A stretch of 64,000 nucleotides of DNA, taken from assembly GCA_019115145.1 (NCBI GenBank), contig DXED01000043.1, forward strand, positions 1 to 64,000, read 5' to 3'. The notes under the pieces are model-generated. The model saw nothing but the letters and a program-made list of their open reading frames with translations, made no database searches and was not told the DNA's origin. Within the stretch, counting starts at the first letter, position 1. Each line of letters starts with the position of its first letter. The position numbers and the translations under genes are program-made. This document shows, one piece after another, positions 42,893 through 51,662 of the stretch. Source of the DNA: Claveliimonas intestinigallinarum. GTDB lineage: Bacteria; Bacillota; Clostridia; Lachnospirales; Lachnospiraceae.

Positions 42893-43675
42893 ATGAAAAC
42901 AGCAATCGTGACAGGCGCCTCCTCCGGTCTTGGAAGAGAGTTCGCCAGACAGATACCGAAGTTTTACCGCAGCCTTGATGAGATATGGCTCATTGCCCGC
43001 AGCAGCGACAAGCTGGAGCAGCTGAAGGAGGAGCTGACAAAGGAGACCGGCATCTACTGCCGCATCTACGACAGCGACCTCACAAGAGACTATGTCTTCT
43101 ATCACCTGCAGCGGGACCTGGAGGCCCTCAGGCCGGACATTCGGATGCTCGTCAATGGAGCCGGCGTCGGGTGCAACGCTCTTGTATCCCAGTCAAGCCC
43201 GGAGACCCTGACCGGGATGATCCAGCTGAACTGCACGGCCCTGACCCACCTGACCAGCCTGTGCCTGCCCTACATGAACCGGGGAAGCCGCATCGTCAAT
43301 CTGGCCTCCGCGGCTGCCTTCGCGCCCCAGCCCGGATCTGCGGTCTACGGCGCCACGAAGGCCTACGTGCTCAGCTTCAGCAGGGCCCTTGGCCAGGAGC
43401 TGGCTGACAGGAGGATCTTTGTCACCGCCGTCTGCCCGGGGCCTGTGGAGACGGACTTTTTCCGCACCGCCGGAGAGCCGGCAGGGAAGACCAGGCAAAA
43501 GCTCATGGCCCAGCCCGGGAAAGTGGTGCGAAAGGCTCTGTCGGACGTGCGCAGGCGCCGCAGCGTCTCTGTATACGGCGCGGCCATGAAGGGGGCCAGG
43601 ACGGCCGCCAAGATTGCGCCGGACAGACTGACGGACTGGTTTATGAACAAAATGAATACAAGGAGTCTGACTTAA
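42893..43675 (+). CDS. Short-chain dehydrogenase/reductase
   Basis: A 260-residue SDR oxidoreductase. NAD(P)-binding TGASSGLGREFAR at the start, LVNGAGVG (NNAG-like), catalytic Ser in VNLASAAAFAP and the YGATKAY (YxxxK) pair are visible, with PGPVETDFF after. The C-terminal basic region (RRRRSVSVYGAAMKGARTAA) resembles YqjQ/DltE-type SDRs. Substrate unknown. One base separates it from the next gene. Confidence 0.9.
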   Translation: MKTAIVTGASSGLGREFARQIPKFYRSLDEIWLIARSSDKLEQLKEELTKETGIYCRIYDSDLTRDYVFYHLQRDLEALRPDIRMLVNGAGVGCNALVSQSSPETLTGMIQLNCTALTHLTSLCLPYMNRGSRIVNLASAAAFAPQPGSAVYGATKAYVLSFSRALGQELADRRIFVTAVCPGPVETDFFRTAGEPAGKTRQKLMAQPGKVVRKALSDVRRRRSVSVYGAAMKGARTAAKIAPDRLTDWFMNKMNTRSLT

Positions 43676-43676
43676 G

Positions 43677-44252
43677 ATGAAGATAGAAAAAGGAACACCT
43701 GGCTATCTGAACGCCAGAAAAATACGGCTTTTGCTGCTCACTCTCCTGGAGTTTGCCATTGTGATCGCCCTCCTGGTGCTGGGGTACATGCAGACCGGCA
43801 CCAGGCTGAACCTGCTCACCGTAGTGGCCATTGTGGGCTGTCTGCCGGCCTGCAAGGTGCTGGTGGGACTCATCACCCTGCTGCCCTACAGGACTGCTGA
43901 CCAGGACAAGGCGGCCGAGATCCGGGAAAAGGCGCCCCTTCTCACCACAGCCTTCGACCTGGTCATCACAAGCCGGGAGAAGATCATGCCCGTGGAGGCG
44001 GTGGTCATCTCCGGAAATACTGTCTGCGGCTACGCCCCCAACAGGAAGACTGTCCCCGAGGAGGCCGCAAAACACATCAGGAATATTCTGGAGGAGAACC
44101 GCCTGAACAAGATCACTGTAAAGATCTTTTCCGATTACAAGCCCTTTCTCACAAGGGCGGAGGGGCTGAACAGCATCGCCCAGGTAGAGCACAGCGAACA
44201 CAGCAAGAAAGAGAAGCGGATCCGCCAGATCCTTCTCAACATTTCCATGTAG
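43677..44252 (+). CDS. Conserved membrane protein of unknown function
   Basis: A 191-residue protein, not recognised. Two adjacent hydrophobic helices (about 17-38 and 46-68) follow a basic N-terminus; the rest is a soluble domain (MPVEAVVISGNTVCGYAPNR, then HIRNILEENRLNKITVKIFSD), which looks alpha/beta and ends in a basic tail. It starts right after the SDR stop and precedes an Rlu-type pseudouridine synthase by 25 bases, so it belongs to this operon. Confidence 0.75.
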   Translation: MKIEKGTPGYLNARKIRLLLLTLLEFAIVIALLVLGYMQTGTRLNLLTVVAIVGCLPACKVLVGLITLLPYRTADQDKAAEIREKAPLLTTAFDLVITSREKIMPVEAVVISGNTVCGYAPNRKTVPEEAAKHIRNILEENRLNKITVKIFSDYKPFLTRAEGLNSIAQVEHSEHSKKEKRIRQILLNISM

Positions 44253-44277
44253 GGAAAATATATAGGGAAAAGAAACT

Positions 44278-45294
44278 ATGAGGGAATTACAGATAGCAGA
44301 GAATGAAGCCGGGCAGCGCCTGGACAAATTTCTCGCCAAATACATGAAAAAAGCCCCCAAAAGCTTTTTCTACAAGATGCTCCGCAAAAAGAACATTGTC
44401 CTCAACGGAAAGAAGGCCTCCGGCAGTGAAAAGCTGGCCCAGGGAGACGTGGTGCGGCTCTTCCTGTCTGAGGAGACCATCGACGGCTTCTCGGACACAG
44501 CAAAAAATGCCGGGAAGGTTCCTGGGAAAGCTGCCGGGAAAGCCGGTGAGGAAAGGAGCCCCTTCCGCCTGACAGGCAGTGACATCGTCTACGAGGACGA
44601 CCACGTCCTCCTTTTAAACAAGCCCGCCGGCATCCTGTCCCAGAGGGCAGACAACCGGGAGCTGTCCATGACCGAGTATGTCATCCGCTACCTGCTGGAG
44701 ACGGGGCAGCTCACAGAGGAGGAGCTGCGCACCTTCCGGCCCTCTGTGTGCAACCGTCTGGACAGGAACACAAGCGGCCTCATCGCCGCAGGGAAGAGCC
44801 TTGCCGGGCTCCAGGAGCTGAGCCGCCTCTTCAAGGACAGGAGCCTGAAAAAGTACTATCTGTGCCTTGTCAGGGGCAGAGTGGAGGAATCCCAGCGGAT
44901 ACGGGGCTGGCTGCAAAAGGACAGACGGACAAACCGGGTCACTGTCCACCAAAGAAAGAACGCCCCGGAGGATCTGTTCATCGAGACAGAGTACCGGCCG
45001 GTATCCATCATAAGAGACGCCACCCTTCTGGAGGTGCATCTGATAACCGGCCGCACCCATCAGATCAGGGCCCACCTGGCGGGGACGGGGCATCCCATCA
45101 TCGGGGATTACAAGTACGGGGACAGGAGGGTAAACGACCGCTTCAAAAAGGCCTACGGCCTGAAAAGCCAGCTTCTCCACGCCCACCGCATGGTCTTTCC
45201 TGAGATAGCGGGCCCCCTTGCCCATCTTTCAGGAAAAGCCTTTGAGGCGCCTCTCCCGGATCTCTTTTCCAGGATACTGAAGGAGGAGAAATAG
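44278..45294 (+). CDS. Pseudouridine synthase, RluC/RluD family
   Basis: A 338-residue enzyme with an N-terminal S4 domain (about 1-60; GQRLDKFLAKYMKKAP) and the catalytic domain. The active-site segment reads VCNRLDRNTSGLIAAGK: the catalytic Asp is kept, while the usual His of HRLD is Asn. GRTHQIRAHLAGTGHPIIGD is the second family motif. A Gly/Lys/Ala-rich linker lies around residues 78-95. Two bases separate it from recU. Confidence 0.93.
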   Translation: MRELQIAENEAGQRLDKFLAKYMKKAPKSFFYKMLRKKNIVLNGKKASGSEKLAQGDVVRLFLSEETIDGFSDTAKNAGKVPGKAAGKAGEERSPFRLTGSDIVYEDDHVLLLNKPAGILSQRADNRELSMTEYVIRYLLETGQLTEEELRTFRPSVCNRLDRNTSGLIAAGKSLAGLQELSRLFKDRSLKKYYLCLVRGRVEESQRIRGWLQKDRRTNRVTVHQRKNAPEDLFIETEYRPVSIIRDATLLEVHLITGRTHQIRAHLAGTGHPIIGDYKYGDRRVNDRFKKAYGLKSQLLHAHRMVFPEIAGPLAHLSGKAFEAPLPDLFSRILKEEK

Positions 45295-45296
45295 CA

Positions 45297-45845
45297 ATGG
45301 CCACATGGAATACAAGAGGACTGAGGGGATCAGAGCTGGAGGATATCATCAACAGGACTAACGAGCGGTACGCGGAAAAAAATATCGCCCTGATCCAGAA
45401 GATCCCCACCCCCATCACACCGGTCCGGATGGACAAGGAGCACCGACAGATCACCCTGGCCTATTTCGAGCAGCGCAGCACAGTGGACTATATCGGCGTT
45501 GTCCAGGGAATTCCGGTATGCTTTGACGCAAAGGAGTGCGCGGAGGGCACCTTCCCCATCCAGAATATTCACGAGCACCAGGCCGTATTTATGGAAAAAT
45601 TTGAACGGCAGGGCGGGGTGGCTTTCCTTCTCATCTACTTCAGCGGTGAGCACAGGGCCTACTACATGCGGTTTGAAGAGCTCCTGAAGTTCTGGAACCG
45701 CTCCCGCCAGGGAGGACGCAAGAGCTTCCGCATGGACGAGCTGGATCCCCGCTTCTTTCTGGATATGAAGGCAAAGGTCTATCTGCCCTATCTGGATCTT
45801 ATGAACCTGGATCTGTCCATGAGGGACAAACTTGACAATACATAA
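45297..45845 (+). CDS. recU: Holliday junction resolvase RecU
   Basis: A 182-residue endonuclease that cuts Holliday junctions in Firmicutes. NTRGLRGSELEDIINRTNERY at the start, and the nuclease motif STVDYIGVVQGIPVCFDAKE (catalytic Asp, Glu and Lys) are the family signature, followed by IHEHQAVFMEKFERQGG. Length is normal. RecU works with RuvAB, encoded 25 kb upstream in this window. The his-operon promoter lies in its last codons. Confidence 0.96.
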   Translation: MATWNTRGLRGSELEDIINRTNERYAEKNIALIQKIPTPITPVRMDKEHRQITLAYFEQRSTVDYIGVVQGIPVCFDAKECAEGTFPIQNIHEHQAVFMEKFERQGGVAFLLIYFSGEHRAYYMRFEELLKFWNRSRQGGRKSFRMDELDPRFFLDMKAKVYLPYLDLMNLDLSMRDKLDNT

Positions 45846-45860
45846 AAAAGTGCGTATAAT
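45832..45860 (+). promoter_or_regulatory. Perfect-consensus SigA promoter for the his operon
   Basis: TTGACA and TATAAT separated by exactly 17 bases; the -35 lies inside the last codons of recU. The hisZ start is 51 bases after the -10, leaving no room for a T-box or riboswitch. Confidence 0.85.
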
Positions 45861-45910
45861 TGCAAAAGAGTTTTAACGTTTTAGCACGGTAAAGTGCGAG
45901 GAGGATTTTC

Positions 45911-47167
45911 ATGAAACAGTTACTACATACACCGGAGGGAGTCCGTGATATATACAACGTGGAGTGCGGCAAAAAGCTTTCCCTGGAGAGCCGTCTGCAC
46001 AAGGTGCTGCAGCTCTACGGCTATCACGACATCCAGACACCTACTTTCGAGTATTTTGATGTCTTCCGCAAAGAGATCGGCACCACCCCCTCAAAGGAGC
46101 TTTACAAGTTCTTTGACAAGGAGGGCAATACCCTTGTGCTCAGGCCGGACATCACCCCCTCCATCGCGAGAGCGGCGGCCACCCTCTTCGGGGAGGAGGA
46201 GCTTCCCATCCGTCTCTGCTACACAGGGAACACATTTGTCAATCATTCCAGCTACCAGGGCAGGATGCGGGAGAATACTCAGATGGGCGCGGAGCTGATT
46301 GGCGTGGACACGGTGGAGGCCGACGCTGAGATGCTGGCCATGGTAGTGGACTGTCTGTCCTCCATCGGGCTGCGTGAGTTTCAGGTCAGCGTGGGAAACG
46401 TGGATTTCTTCCAGAGCCTGATCGAGGATGCCTCCCTGGATTCGGAAGCCGAGATGCGGGTGCGGGAGCTCATAGGTAACAGGAACTACTTCGGCGTGGA
46501 GGAGTATCTGGACAGCATCCAGGTGAGAAGGAGCGCAAAGGAGGCCCTCTCCGGACTGGGCGACCTGTTCGGAGGCGTGGAGGTGCTGGCTCAGGCCCGG
46601 AACATCGCCCCCAACTCCAAGGCTATCATGGCCCTGCGCCGCCTGGAGCAGATCTACGATATTCTGAAGATATACGGGGCCGAGAAGTACATCAGCTTTG
46701 ACCTGAGCATGAGCGGAACCTACGGCTACTACACAGGCATCATTTTCCGTGGATACACCTTCGGAACAGGGGATGCCATCGTAAAGGGCGGCCGGTACGA
46801 CCATCTTCTGGAGAAATTCGGCAAGGAGTCCCCCTCCATCGGTTTCGCCCTGGTCATCGATGAGCTGATGAAGGCTCTCACAAGACAGCACGTGCGGATC
46901 ACCTACTCCCGCAAAAACACCCTCATCCTCTATGACAAGGGGATGGAGAAGTCTGCTATCGAGCTGGCCAAGGAATTCCGGGACAAATTCAAGAACACGG
47001 AGCTTCTGCGCAAGGAGACGGGGAAGACGCTGGACGACTACAAGAGGTACGGAAAAGAATACTATGCCGGAAGCCTGATCTACATTCAGGCGGACAGACA
47101 GATCTTAATGATCAACCTTATCACAGGGGAGGAGAAGGTTGTAGGCAGTAAGGAACAGGAGCAGTAA
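45911..47167 (+). CDS. hisZ: ATP phosphoribosyltransferase regulatory subunit
   Basis: A 418-residue histidyl-tRNA synthetase-like protein that activates and gives histidine feedback control to the short HisG. Class II core motifs are recognisable: TPEGVRDI, the motif 2 LRPDITPSIAR, RLCYTGNTFVNHSSYQGRMRENTQMGAE and YYTGIIFRGYTFG, GGRYDHLLEKFG. The length and the following short hisG fit. AGGAGG precedes the ATG. It is the first gene of the his operon. Confidence 0.95.
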   Translation: MKQLLHTPEGVRDIYNVECGKKLSLESRLHKVLQLYGYHDIQTPTFEYFDVFRKEIGTTPSKELYKFFDKEGNTLVLRPDITPSIARAAATLFGEEELPIRLCYTGNTFVNHSSYQGRMRENTQMGAELIGVDTVEADAEMLAMVVDCLSSIGLREFQVSVGNVDFFQSLIEDASLDSEAEMRVRELIGNRNYFGVEEYLDSIQVRRSAKEALSGLGDLFGGVEVLAQARNIAPNSKAIMALRRLEQIYDILKIYGAEKYISFDLSMSGTYGYYTGIIFRGYTFGTGDAIVKGGRYDHLLEKFGKESPSIGFALVIDELMKALTRQHVRITYSRKNTLILYDKGMEKSAIELAKEFRDKFKNTELLRKETGKTLDDYKRYGKEYYAGSLIYIQADRQILMINLITGEEKVVGSKEQEQ

Positions 47168-47169
47168 TT

Positions 47170-47805
47170 ATGAGATATCTGACATTTGCCCTGGGAAAGG
47201 GCAGACTTGCAAAACATACACTGGAGCTTTTTGAGAAGATCGGCATCACCTGTGAGGAGATGAAGGACGAGAAGTCCAGAAAGCTCATTTTCACAAACGA
47301 GGATCTGAAACTCCGGTTTTTCCTTTCAAAGGGCCCTGACGTGCCCACCTATGTGGAATACGGGGCGGCGGACATCGGGATCGTCGGCAGGGATACCATC
47401 CTGGAGGAGGGGCGAAAGGTCCACGAGGTCATGGATCTGGGCTACGGCGCCTGCCGCATGTGTGTCTGCGGGCCCAAGAAGGCGGCTCCTCTGCTGGAGC
47501 ACCACGAGCTCATCCGGGTGGCCACAAAATACCCCAATATCGCTAAGGACTATTTCTACAACACAAAGCATCAGACCGTGGAGATCATCAAGCTTAACGG
47601 CTCCATCGAGCTGGCCCCCATTGTGGGCCTTTCTGAGGTCATCGTGGACATCGTGGAGACCGGCTCCACCCTGCGGGAAAACGGCCTGACCGTGCTGGAG
47701 GAGGTGTGCCCCATCTCTGCCAGAATGATCGTAAATCCGGTCAGCATGCGGATGGAGAGCGACAGGATCAGAGATCTCATCACCCGCCTGCGAACGGTGA
47801 TTTAG
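47170..47805 (+). CDS. hisG: ATP phosphoribosyltransferase, short form
   Basis: A 211-residue catalytic subunit for the first histidine step: ATP plus PRPP to phosphoribosyl-ATP. TFALGKGRLAKHTLELFEK opens the protein; GAADIGIVGRD and the PRPP-binding DIVETGSTLRENGL (about 160-173) are clear. It lacks the C-terminal regulatory domain of the long form and therefore needs HisZ, encoded two bases upstream. Confidence 0.97.
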   Translation: MRYLTFALGKGRLAKHTLELFEKIGITCEEMKDEKSRKLIFTNEDLKLRFFLSKGPDVPTYVEYGAADIGIVGRDTILEEGRKVHEVMDLGYGACRMCVCGPKKAAPLLEHHELIRVATKYPNIAKDYFYNTKHQTVEIIKLNGSIELAPIVGLSEVIVDIVETGSTLRENGLTVLEEVCPISARMIVNPVSMRMESDRIRDLITRLRTVI

Positions 47806-47872
47806 CGGACCGCGATTGAAAGAGTAAGCGAGAGCGTGACTGAAAGACAGATTGGAAGGAAGGATTGTGAAC

Positions 47873-49174
47873 ATGAGGATACAGAAGCTGGACAGACATA
47901 CAAGGAGAAACCTGCTGGAGGACCTTCTGAAGAGAAGTCCCAACCAGTACGGCAGCTACGAGGAGGGTGTGACCCGCATCCTGGAGGATGTGAAGGCAAA
48001 GGGCGATGAGGCTCTGTTCGAGTACACCGCGAAATTTGACCACGCTGACATCAATGAGCAGAATATCCGGGTGACGGAGGAAGAGATCCGGGAGGCCTAC
48101 GAGCTGGCCGGGGAGGAGCTCATCTCCATTATCCGGAAGGCTCTCGTTAATATACGCAGCTATCACGAGAAGCAGCGGCAGTACAGCTGGTTTGACAGCA
48201 AGCCGGACGGCACCATCCTTGGCCAGAAGGTGACAGCCCTGCAGAGGGTGGGAGTCTACGTGCCCGGCGGAAAGGCCGCCTATCCCTCCTCCGTGCTGAT
48301 GAACATCGTGCCCGCAAAGGTGGCGGGAGTGGAGGAGATCGTCATGGTGACTCCCCCCGGGAAGGACGGAAAGGTAAATCCCAACACTCTGGTGGCTGCC
48401 AACGAGGCGGGGGCGGACGTGATCTACAAGGTGGGAGGAGCCCAGGCTGTAGGCGCACTGGCCTACGGCACCGGATGTATCCCCAAGGTGGACAAGATCG
48501 TGGGGCCGGGCAACATCTACGTGGCCCTGGCCAAGAAGGCTGTCTACGGGTATGTCAGCATTGACGCCATCGCAGGTCCCAGCGAGATCCTAGTCATCGC
48601 TGACGACAGCGCCAATCCCAGGTATGTGGCAGCGGATCTTTTGTCCCAGGCCGAGCATGACGAGCTGGCGAGCGCCATCCTTGTCACCACCAGCGAGGAG
48701 CTGGCACGGCGGGTGTCTGAGGAGGTGGACGAATTTCTCGGGGTGCTCTCCAGAAGCGAGATCATCCGGAAATCACTGGACAACTACGGCTACATCCTTG
48801 TGGCAGAGAACATGGATGAGGCCATCGACATTGCCAATGAAATTGCCTCAGAGCACCTGGAGATCCAGACAAGGAACCCCTACGATGTGATGACAAAGAT
48901 CCGCAACGCGGGCGCCATTTTCATCGGAGAGTATGCCAGCGAGCCCCTGGGCGACTATTTCGCGGGCCCCAACCACGTGCTCCCCACCAACGGCACGGCC
49001 CGGTTTTTCTCTCCCCTGTCAGTGGATGATTTCATCAAGAAATCCAGCATCATCGGCTATTCAAGGGAGGCCCTTGAGAAAATACACACGGACATTGAGG
49101 CCTTTGCCCAGGCGGAGCACCTGACGGCACATGCCAATTCCATCAAAGTCCGCTTTGAGGACAAGGAGGCGTAA
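47873..49174 (+). CDS. hisD: Histidinol dehydrogenase
   Basis: A 433-residue zinc enzyme oxidising histidinol twice to histidine with NAD+. VYVPGGKAAYPSSVLMN, GPGNIYVALAKKAVYG, IAGPSEILVIAD, LLSQAEHD and the C-terminal GPNHVLPTNGTARF are all family motifs including zinc ligands. GGAAGGAAGGA fits the ATG at 47873; the in-frame TTG at 47852 lies inside that purine stretch. Confidence 0.97.
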   Translation: MRIQKLDRHTRRNLLEDLLKRSPNQYGSYEEGVTRILEDVKAKGDEALFEYTAKFDHADINEQNIRVTEEEIREAYELAGEELISIIRKALVNIRSYHEKQRQYSWFDSKPDGTILGQKVTALQRVGVYVPGGKAAYPSSVLMNIVPAKVAGVEEIVMVTPPGKDGKVNPNTLVAANEAGADVIYKVGGAQAVGALAYGTGCIPKVDKIVGPGNIYVALAKKAVYGYVSIDAIAGPSEILVIADDSANPRYVAADLLSQAEHDELASAILVTTSEELARRVSEEVDEFLGVLSRSEIIRKSLDNYGYILVAENMDEAIDIANEIASEHLEIQTRNPYDVMTKIRNAGAIFIGEYASEPLGDYFAGPNHVLPTNGTARFFSPLSVDDFIKKSSIIGYSREALEKIHTDIEAFAQAEHLTAHANSIKVRFEDKEA

Positions 49175-49181
49175 TACAGAT

Positions 49182-49769
49182 ATGGACAGAAAAGCGACGA
49201 TCAGAAGAACCACAAAGGAGACAGACATAGAGGTCACCATCTGCCTGGACGGAACCGGAAAGACGGACATAGAGACCGGCATCGGCTTCTTTGACCACAT
49301 GCTGAACGGATTTGCCCGCCACGGGCTCTTTGACCTGACCGTGAAGGCCGCGGGAGACCTGGATGTGGACTGCCACCACACGGTGGAGGACACCGGCATT
49401 GTCCTCGGCAGCGCCATCCTGGAGGCCCTGGGAGGAAAGGAAGGGATCAGGAGATACGGCAATTTCCTGCTCCCCATGGACGAGACCCTCATTCTGTGCG
49501 CCATCGACCTGTCCGGCCGCCCGTATTTTAACTATGACGCCCCGTTTACGGCAGAGCGGATCGGAGATCTGGACACAGAGACGGTGCGGGAATTTTTCTA
49601 TGCCATCTCCTACAGCGCAAAGATGAACCTGCACCTGAAGGTGCTGGACGGCATAAACAACCACCATATCGCCGAGGCCCTCTTCAAGGGCTTTGGCAAG
49701 GCCCTGGATATGGCTGTATCCATGGAACCCCGCATCGAGGGAGCCTGGACCACAAAGGGTACTTTATAG
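49182..49769 (+). CDS. hisB: Imidazoleglycerol-phosphate dehydratase
   Basis: A 195-residue manganese enzyme. Both His-rich metal motifs are present: GFFDHMLNGFARHG and DCHHTVEDTGIVLG, with the second-half copies SYSAKMNLHLKVLDGINNHHIAEALFKG region. AAGGAGG supports the ATG at 49182. Monofunctional form, without the phosphatase domain of enterobacterial HisB. Confidence 0.97.
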   Translation: MDRKATIRRTTKETDIEVTICLDGTGKTDIETGIGFFDHMLNGFARHGLFDLTVKAAGDLDVDCHHTVEDTGIVLGSAILEALGGKEGIRRYGNFLLPMDETLILCAIDLSGRPYFNYDAPFTAERIGDLDTETVREFFYAISYSAKMNLHLKVLDGINNHHIAEALFKGFGKALDMAVSMEPRIEGAWTTKGTL

Positions 49770-49790
49770 GAAAGGAAAAGGGGAAGAGAA

Positions 49791-51074
49791 ATGAGTTATA
49801 AAAGACTGATACCCTGTATCTTTATCGACTCCGGCAAGGCGGTTCGCTGGTTCGACGACCATACGGTAGTGAGCGACGATGTCATTTCCCTTGCCAGATA
49901 TTACAGTGAGCACGGAGCGGACGAGCTCCTTGTATTTGACCTGTCAGACTCTGATGAGGACCACGACGAGTCCATTGACCTTATGAAGAAAATTAACCGC
50001 GTCATCCACATTCCCATGGTGGCGGGCGGAAATGTAAAGCGGCAGGAGGACATCAAAAAGATCCTCTACGCAGGCGCCAAGAGAGCCATGCTGAACTTCT
50101 CCAAAGCAGACAACCAGAAGCTTATAGAGGACGTGTCCAAGCGCTTCGGCAAGGAGAAGATCGCTGTCTCGCTGAACGACTTTGACGCTCTCTTCAAGCA
50201 CCAGCACCTCATCAACGAGTACGCCAGCGAGCTTGTTTTCATGCATCGTCTGGATCTGAACTCTGTGATCAACGTGACGGATATCCCCTGCGTGGTGCTG
50301 ACAGACACCATGGAGGAAAAAGAGCTCTTCAAGATTCTGAAGTGCTCCGGTGTGCGGGGGCTTTCCGGCAAGTATGTGAGCCAGACGGACATGAATTTCG
50401 ATGACTTCAAGAAGAAATGCGAGGAAGAGCAGATCCAGATGACTTCCTTTGAGAGCATGATGGATTTCTCTGAGTTTAAGACAGACGACAAAGGACTGAT
50501 CCCGGTCATCGTGCAGCACTACAAGACCCAGGAGGTGCTGATGCTGGCCTACATGAATGAGGAGGCCTTTGACCAGACCATCAAGACCGGGCGGATGACC
50601 TACTACAGCAGAAGCCGCCAGTGCCTCTGGGTGAAGGGGGAGACGAGCGGACACTTCCAGTACGTCCACTCCCTGACCATCGACTGCGACAAGGACACCC
50701 TCCTGGCCAAGGTAGACCAGGTGGGAGCGGCCTGCCACACCGGCAATCCGACCTGCTTCTTCCAGCCACTGGTGGGATCTGACTACGACGAGACCAATCC
50801 GCTTCAGGTGTTTGAGAGCGTCTACAATACCATTGTGGACAGAAGGGACCACCCCAAGGAGGGATCCTACACAAACTACCTCTTTGAGAAGGGAATCGAC
50901 AAGATCCTCAAGAAGGTGGGAGAGGAGGCCACAGAGATCATCATCGCGGCCAAGAACCCCAACCCGGAGGAGGTCAAGTACGAGATGGCGGATTTCCTCT
51001 ACCACGCCATGGTGCTCATGGTGGAGAGGGGCGTCAGCTGGGAGGACATTGTCAAAGAGCTGGCGGACAGATAG
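49791..51074 (+). CDS. hisIE: HisA/HisF-like domain fused to HisI and HisE
   Basis: A 427-residue three-part protein. Residues 1-215 resemble the HisA/HisF barrel (KRLIPCIFIDSGKAV; IPMVAGGNVKRQEDIKKIL; GVRGLSGKY), but the catalytic Asp of the first strand (IPCLD in HisF) is Phe, and the strand-5 Asp is also lost (IAVSLND). Residues about 225-325 are phosphoribosyl-AMP cyclohydrolase (RSRQCLWVKGETSGHFQYV; metal Cys in CDKD and ACHTGNPTC). Residues about 335-425 are phosphoribosyl-ATP pyrophosphatase (VGEEATEIIIAAKN). It should do the second and third steps of histidine synthesis; the first domain is probably structural. Confidence 0.9.
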   Translation: MSYKRLIPCIFIDSGKAVRWFDDHTVVSDDVISLARYYSEHGADELLVFDLSDSDEDHDESIDLMKKINRVIHIPMVAGGNVKRQEDIKKILYAGAKRAMLNFSKADNQKLIEDVSKRFGKEKIAVSLNDFDALFKHQHLINEYASELVFMHRLDLNSVINVTDIPCVVLTDTMEEKELFKILKCSGVRGLSGKYVSQTDMNFDDFKKKCEEEQIQMTSFESMMDFSEFKTDDKGLIPVIVQHYKTQEVLMLAYMNEEAFDQTIKTGRMTYYSRSRQCLWVKGETSGHFQYVHSLTIDCDKDTLLAKVDQVGAACHTGNPTCFFQPLVGSDYDETNPLQVFESVYNTIVDRRDHPKEGSYTNYLFEKGIDKILKKVGEEATEIIIAAKNPNPEEVKYEMADFLYHAMVLMVERGVSWEDIVKELADR

Positions 51075-51105
51075 GAAGACAGGTAATCTAAAGACAGATA
51101 ATTTA

Positions 51106-51135
51106 AAAATCCTCATGGAGCTCCATGAGGATTTT
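51106..51135. terminator. Bidirectional terminator (perfect palindrome)
   Basis: AAAATCCTCATGGAG followed directly by CTCCATGAGGATTTT, 15-bp arms without mismatch. A-rich on one side and T-rich on the other in both directions, it can terminate the his operon and the convergent gene at 51144. Confidence 0.85.
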
Positions 51136-51143
51136 CTTTGACC

Positions 51144-51629
51144 TTATTTTTCGTTTTCGTTCAGTGGAGGCACCTGGATGGGCGCGGCCTTCTCCTTTGC
51201 CTGCCCGATGTGCTCCAGCAGTCTGTCCAGCTTTTCCTCCATGCTCTCCATCTCCTCCTTGCCCACATTGTAATTGAGGAAGAGATTTTCAAGAGCCTCC
51301 GCAAATTCAGCTCCCTTTTTTGAAATCTCAATAAACTTGTCAAAATTGCGGCTGTGCTCCGCGTTGCGGAACTTGGACAGATCCTTTTCAATAAATTCGG
51401 CGATCTGTGCCGTGTTGGCATATTTGCCCTGAACCATGGCATAGGGGCGCATCCTCTGAAGGAAATACTTGTCTCCCCGGGTAATATTGAACACGTAGGA
51501 CACAAGAAGTCCGCCCTCCAGCTTAAAGTCAACAATGTACATATTGCTGTTTACAAATGTGATATTCGAGGCGCCCATCTGTCTGAGCTGCCAGTCGATA
51601 ATATCTCCGCTCACTGTGTTTCTGTTCAT
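51144..51629 (-). CDS. Conserved protein of unknown function
   Basis: A 161-residue soluble protein, not recognised. N-terminal part is beta-rich (GASNITFVNSNMYIVDFKL, LLVSYVFNITRGDKYFLQRM) and the C-terminal half is helical (EKDLSKFRNAEHSRNFDKFI, then a coiled-coil like EEMESMEEKLDRLLEHIG), ending in a Pro/Asn/Glu tail. GGAGAGGC is upstream of its ATG. It follows the antiporter gene by 33 bases on the same strand, so they may be one unit. Confidence 0.7.
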   Translation of the reverse strand: MNRNTVSGDIIDWQLRQMGASNITFVNSNMYIVDFKLEGGLLVSYVFNITRGDKYFLQRMRPYAMVQGKYANTAQIAEFIEKDLSKFRNAEHSRNFDKFIEISKKGAEFAEALENLFLNYNVGKEEMESMEEKLDRLLEHIGQAKEKAAPIQVPPLNENEK

Positions 51630-51662
51630 AAAAGCCTCTCCTTCCTTTTCTCCGCCGGGCGC

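Noticed and set aside
45861..45910. Possible T-box or attenuator before hisZ
   Set aside because: Only about 45 bases of leader, no stem-loop, T-box bulge or leader peptide with His codons.
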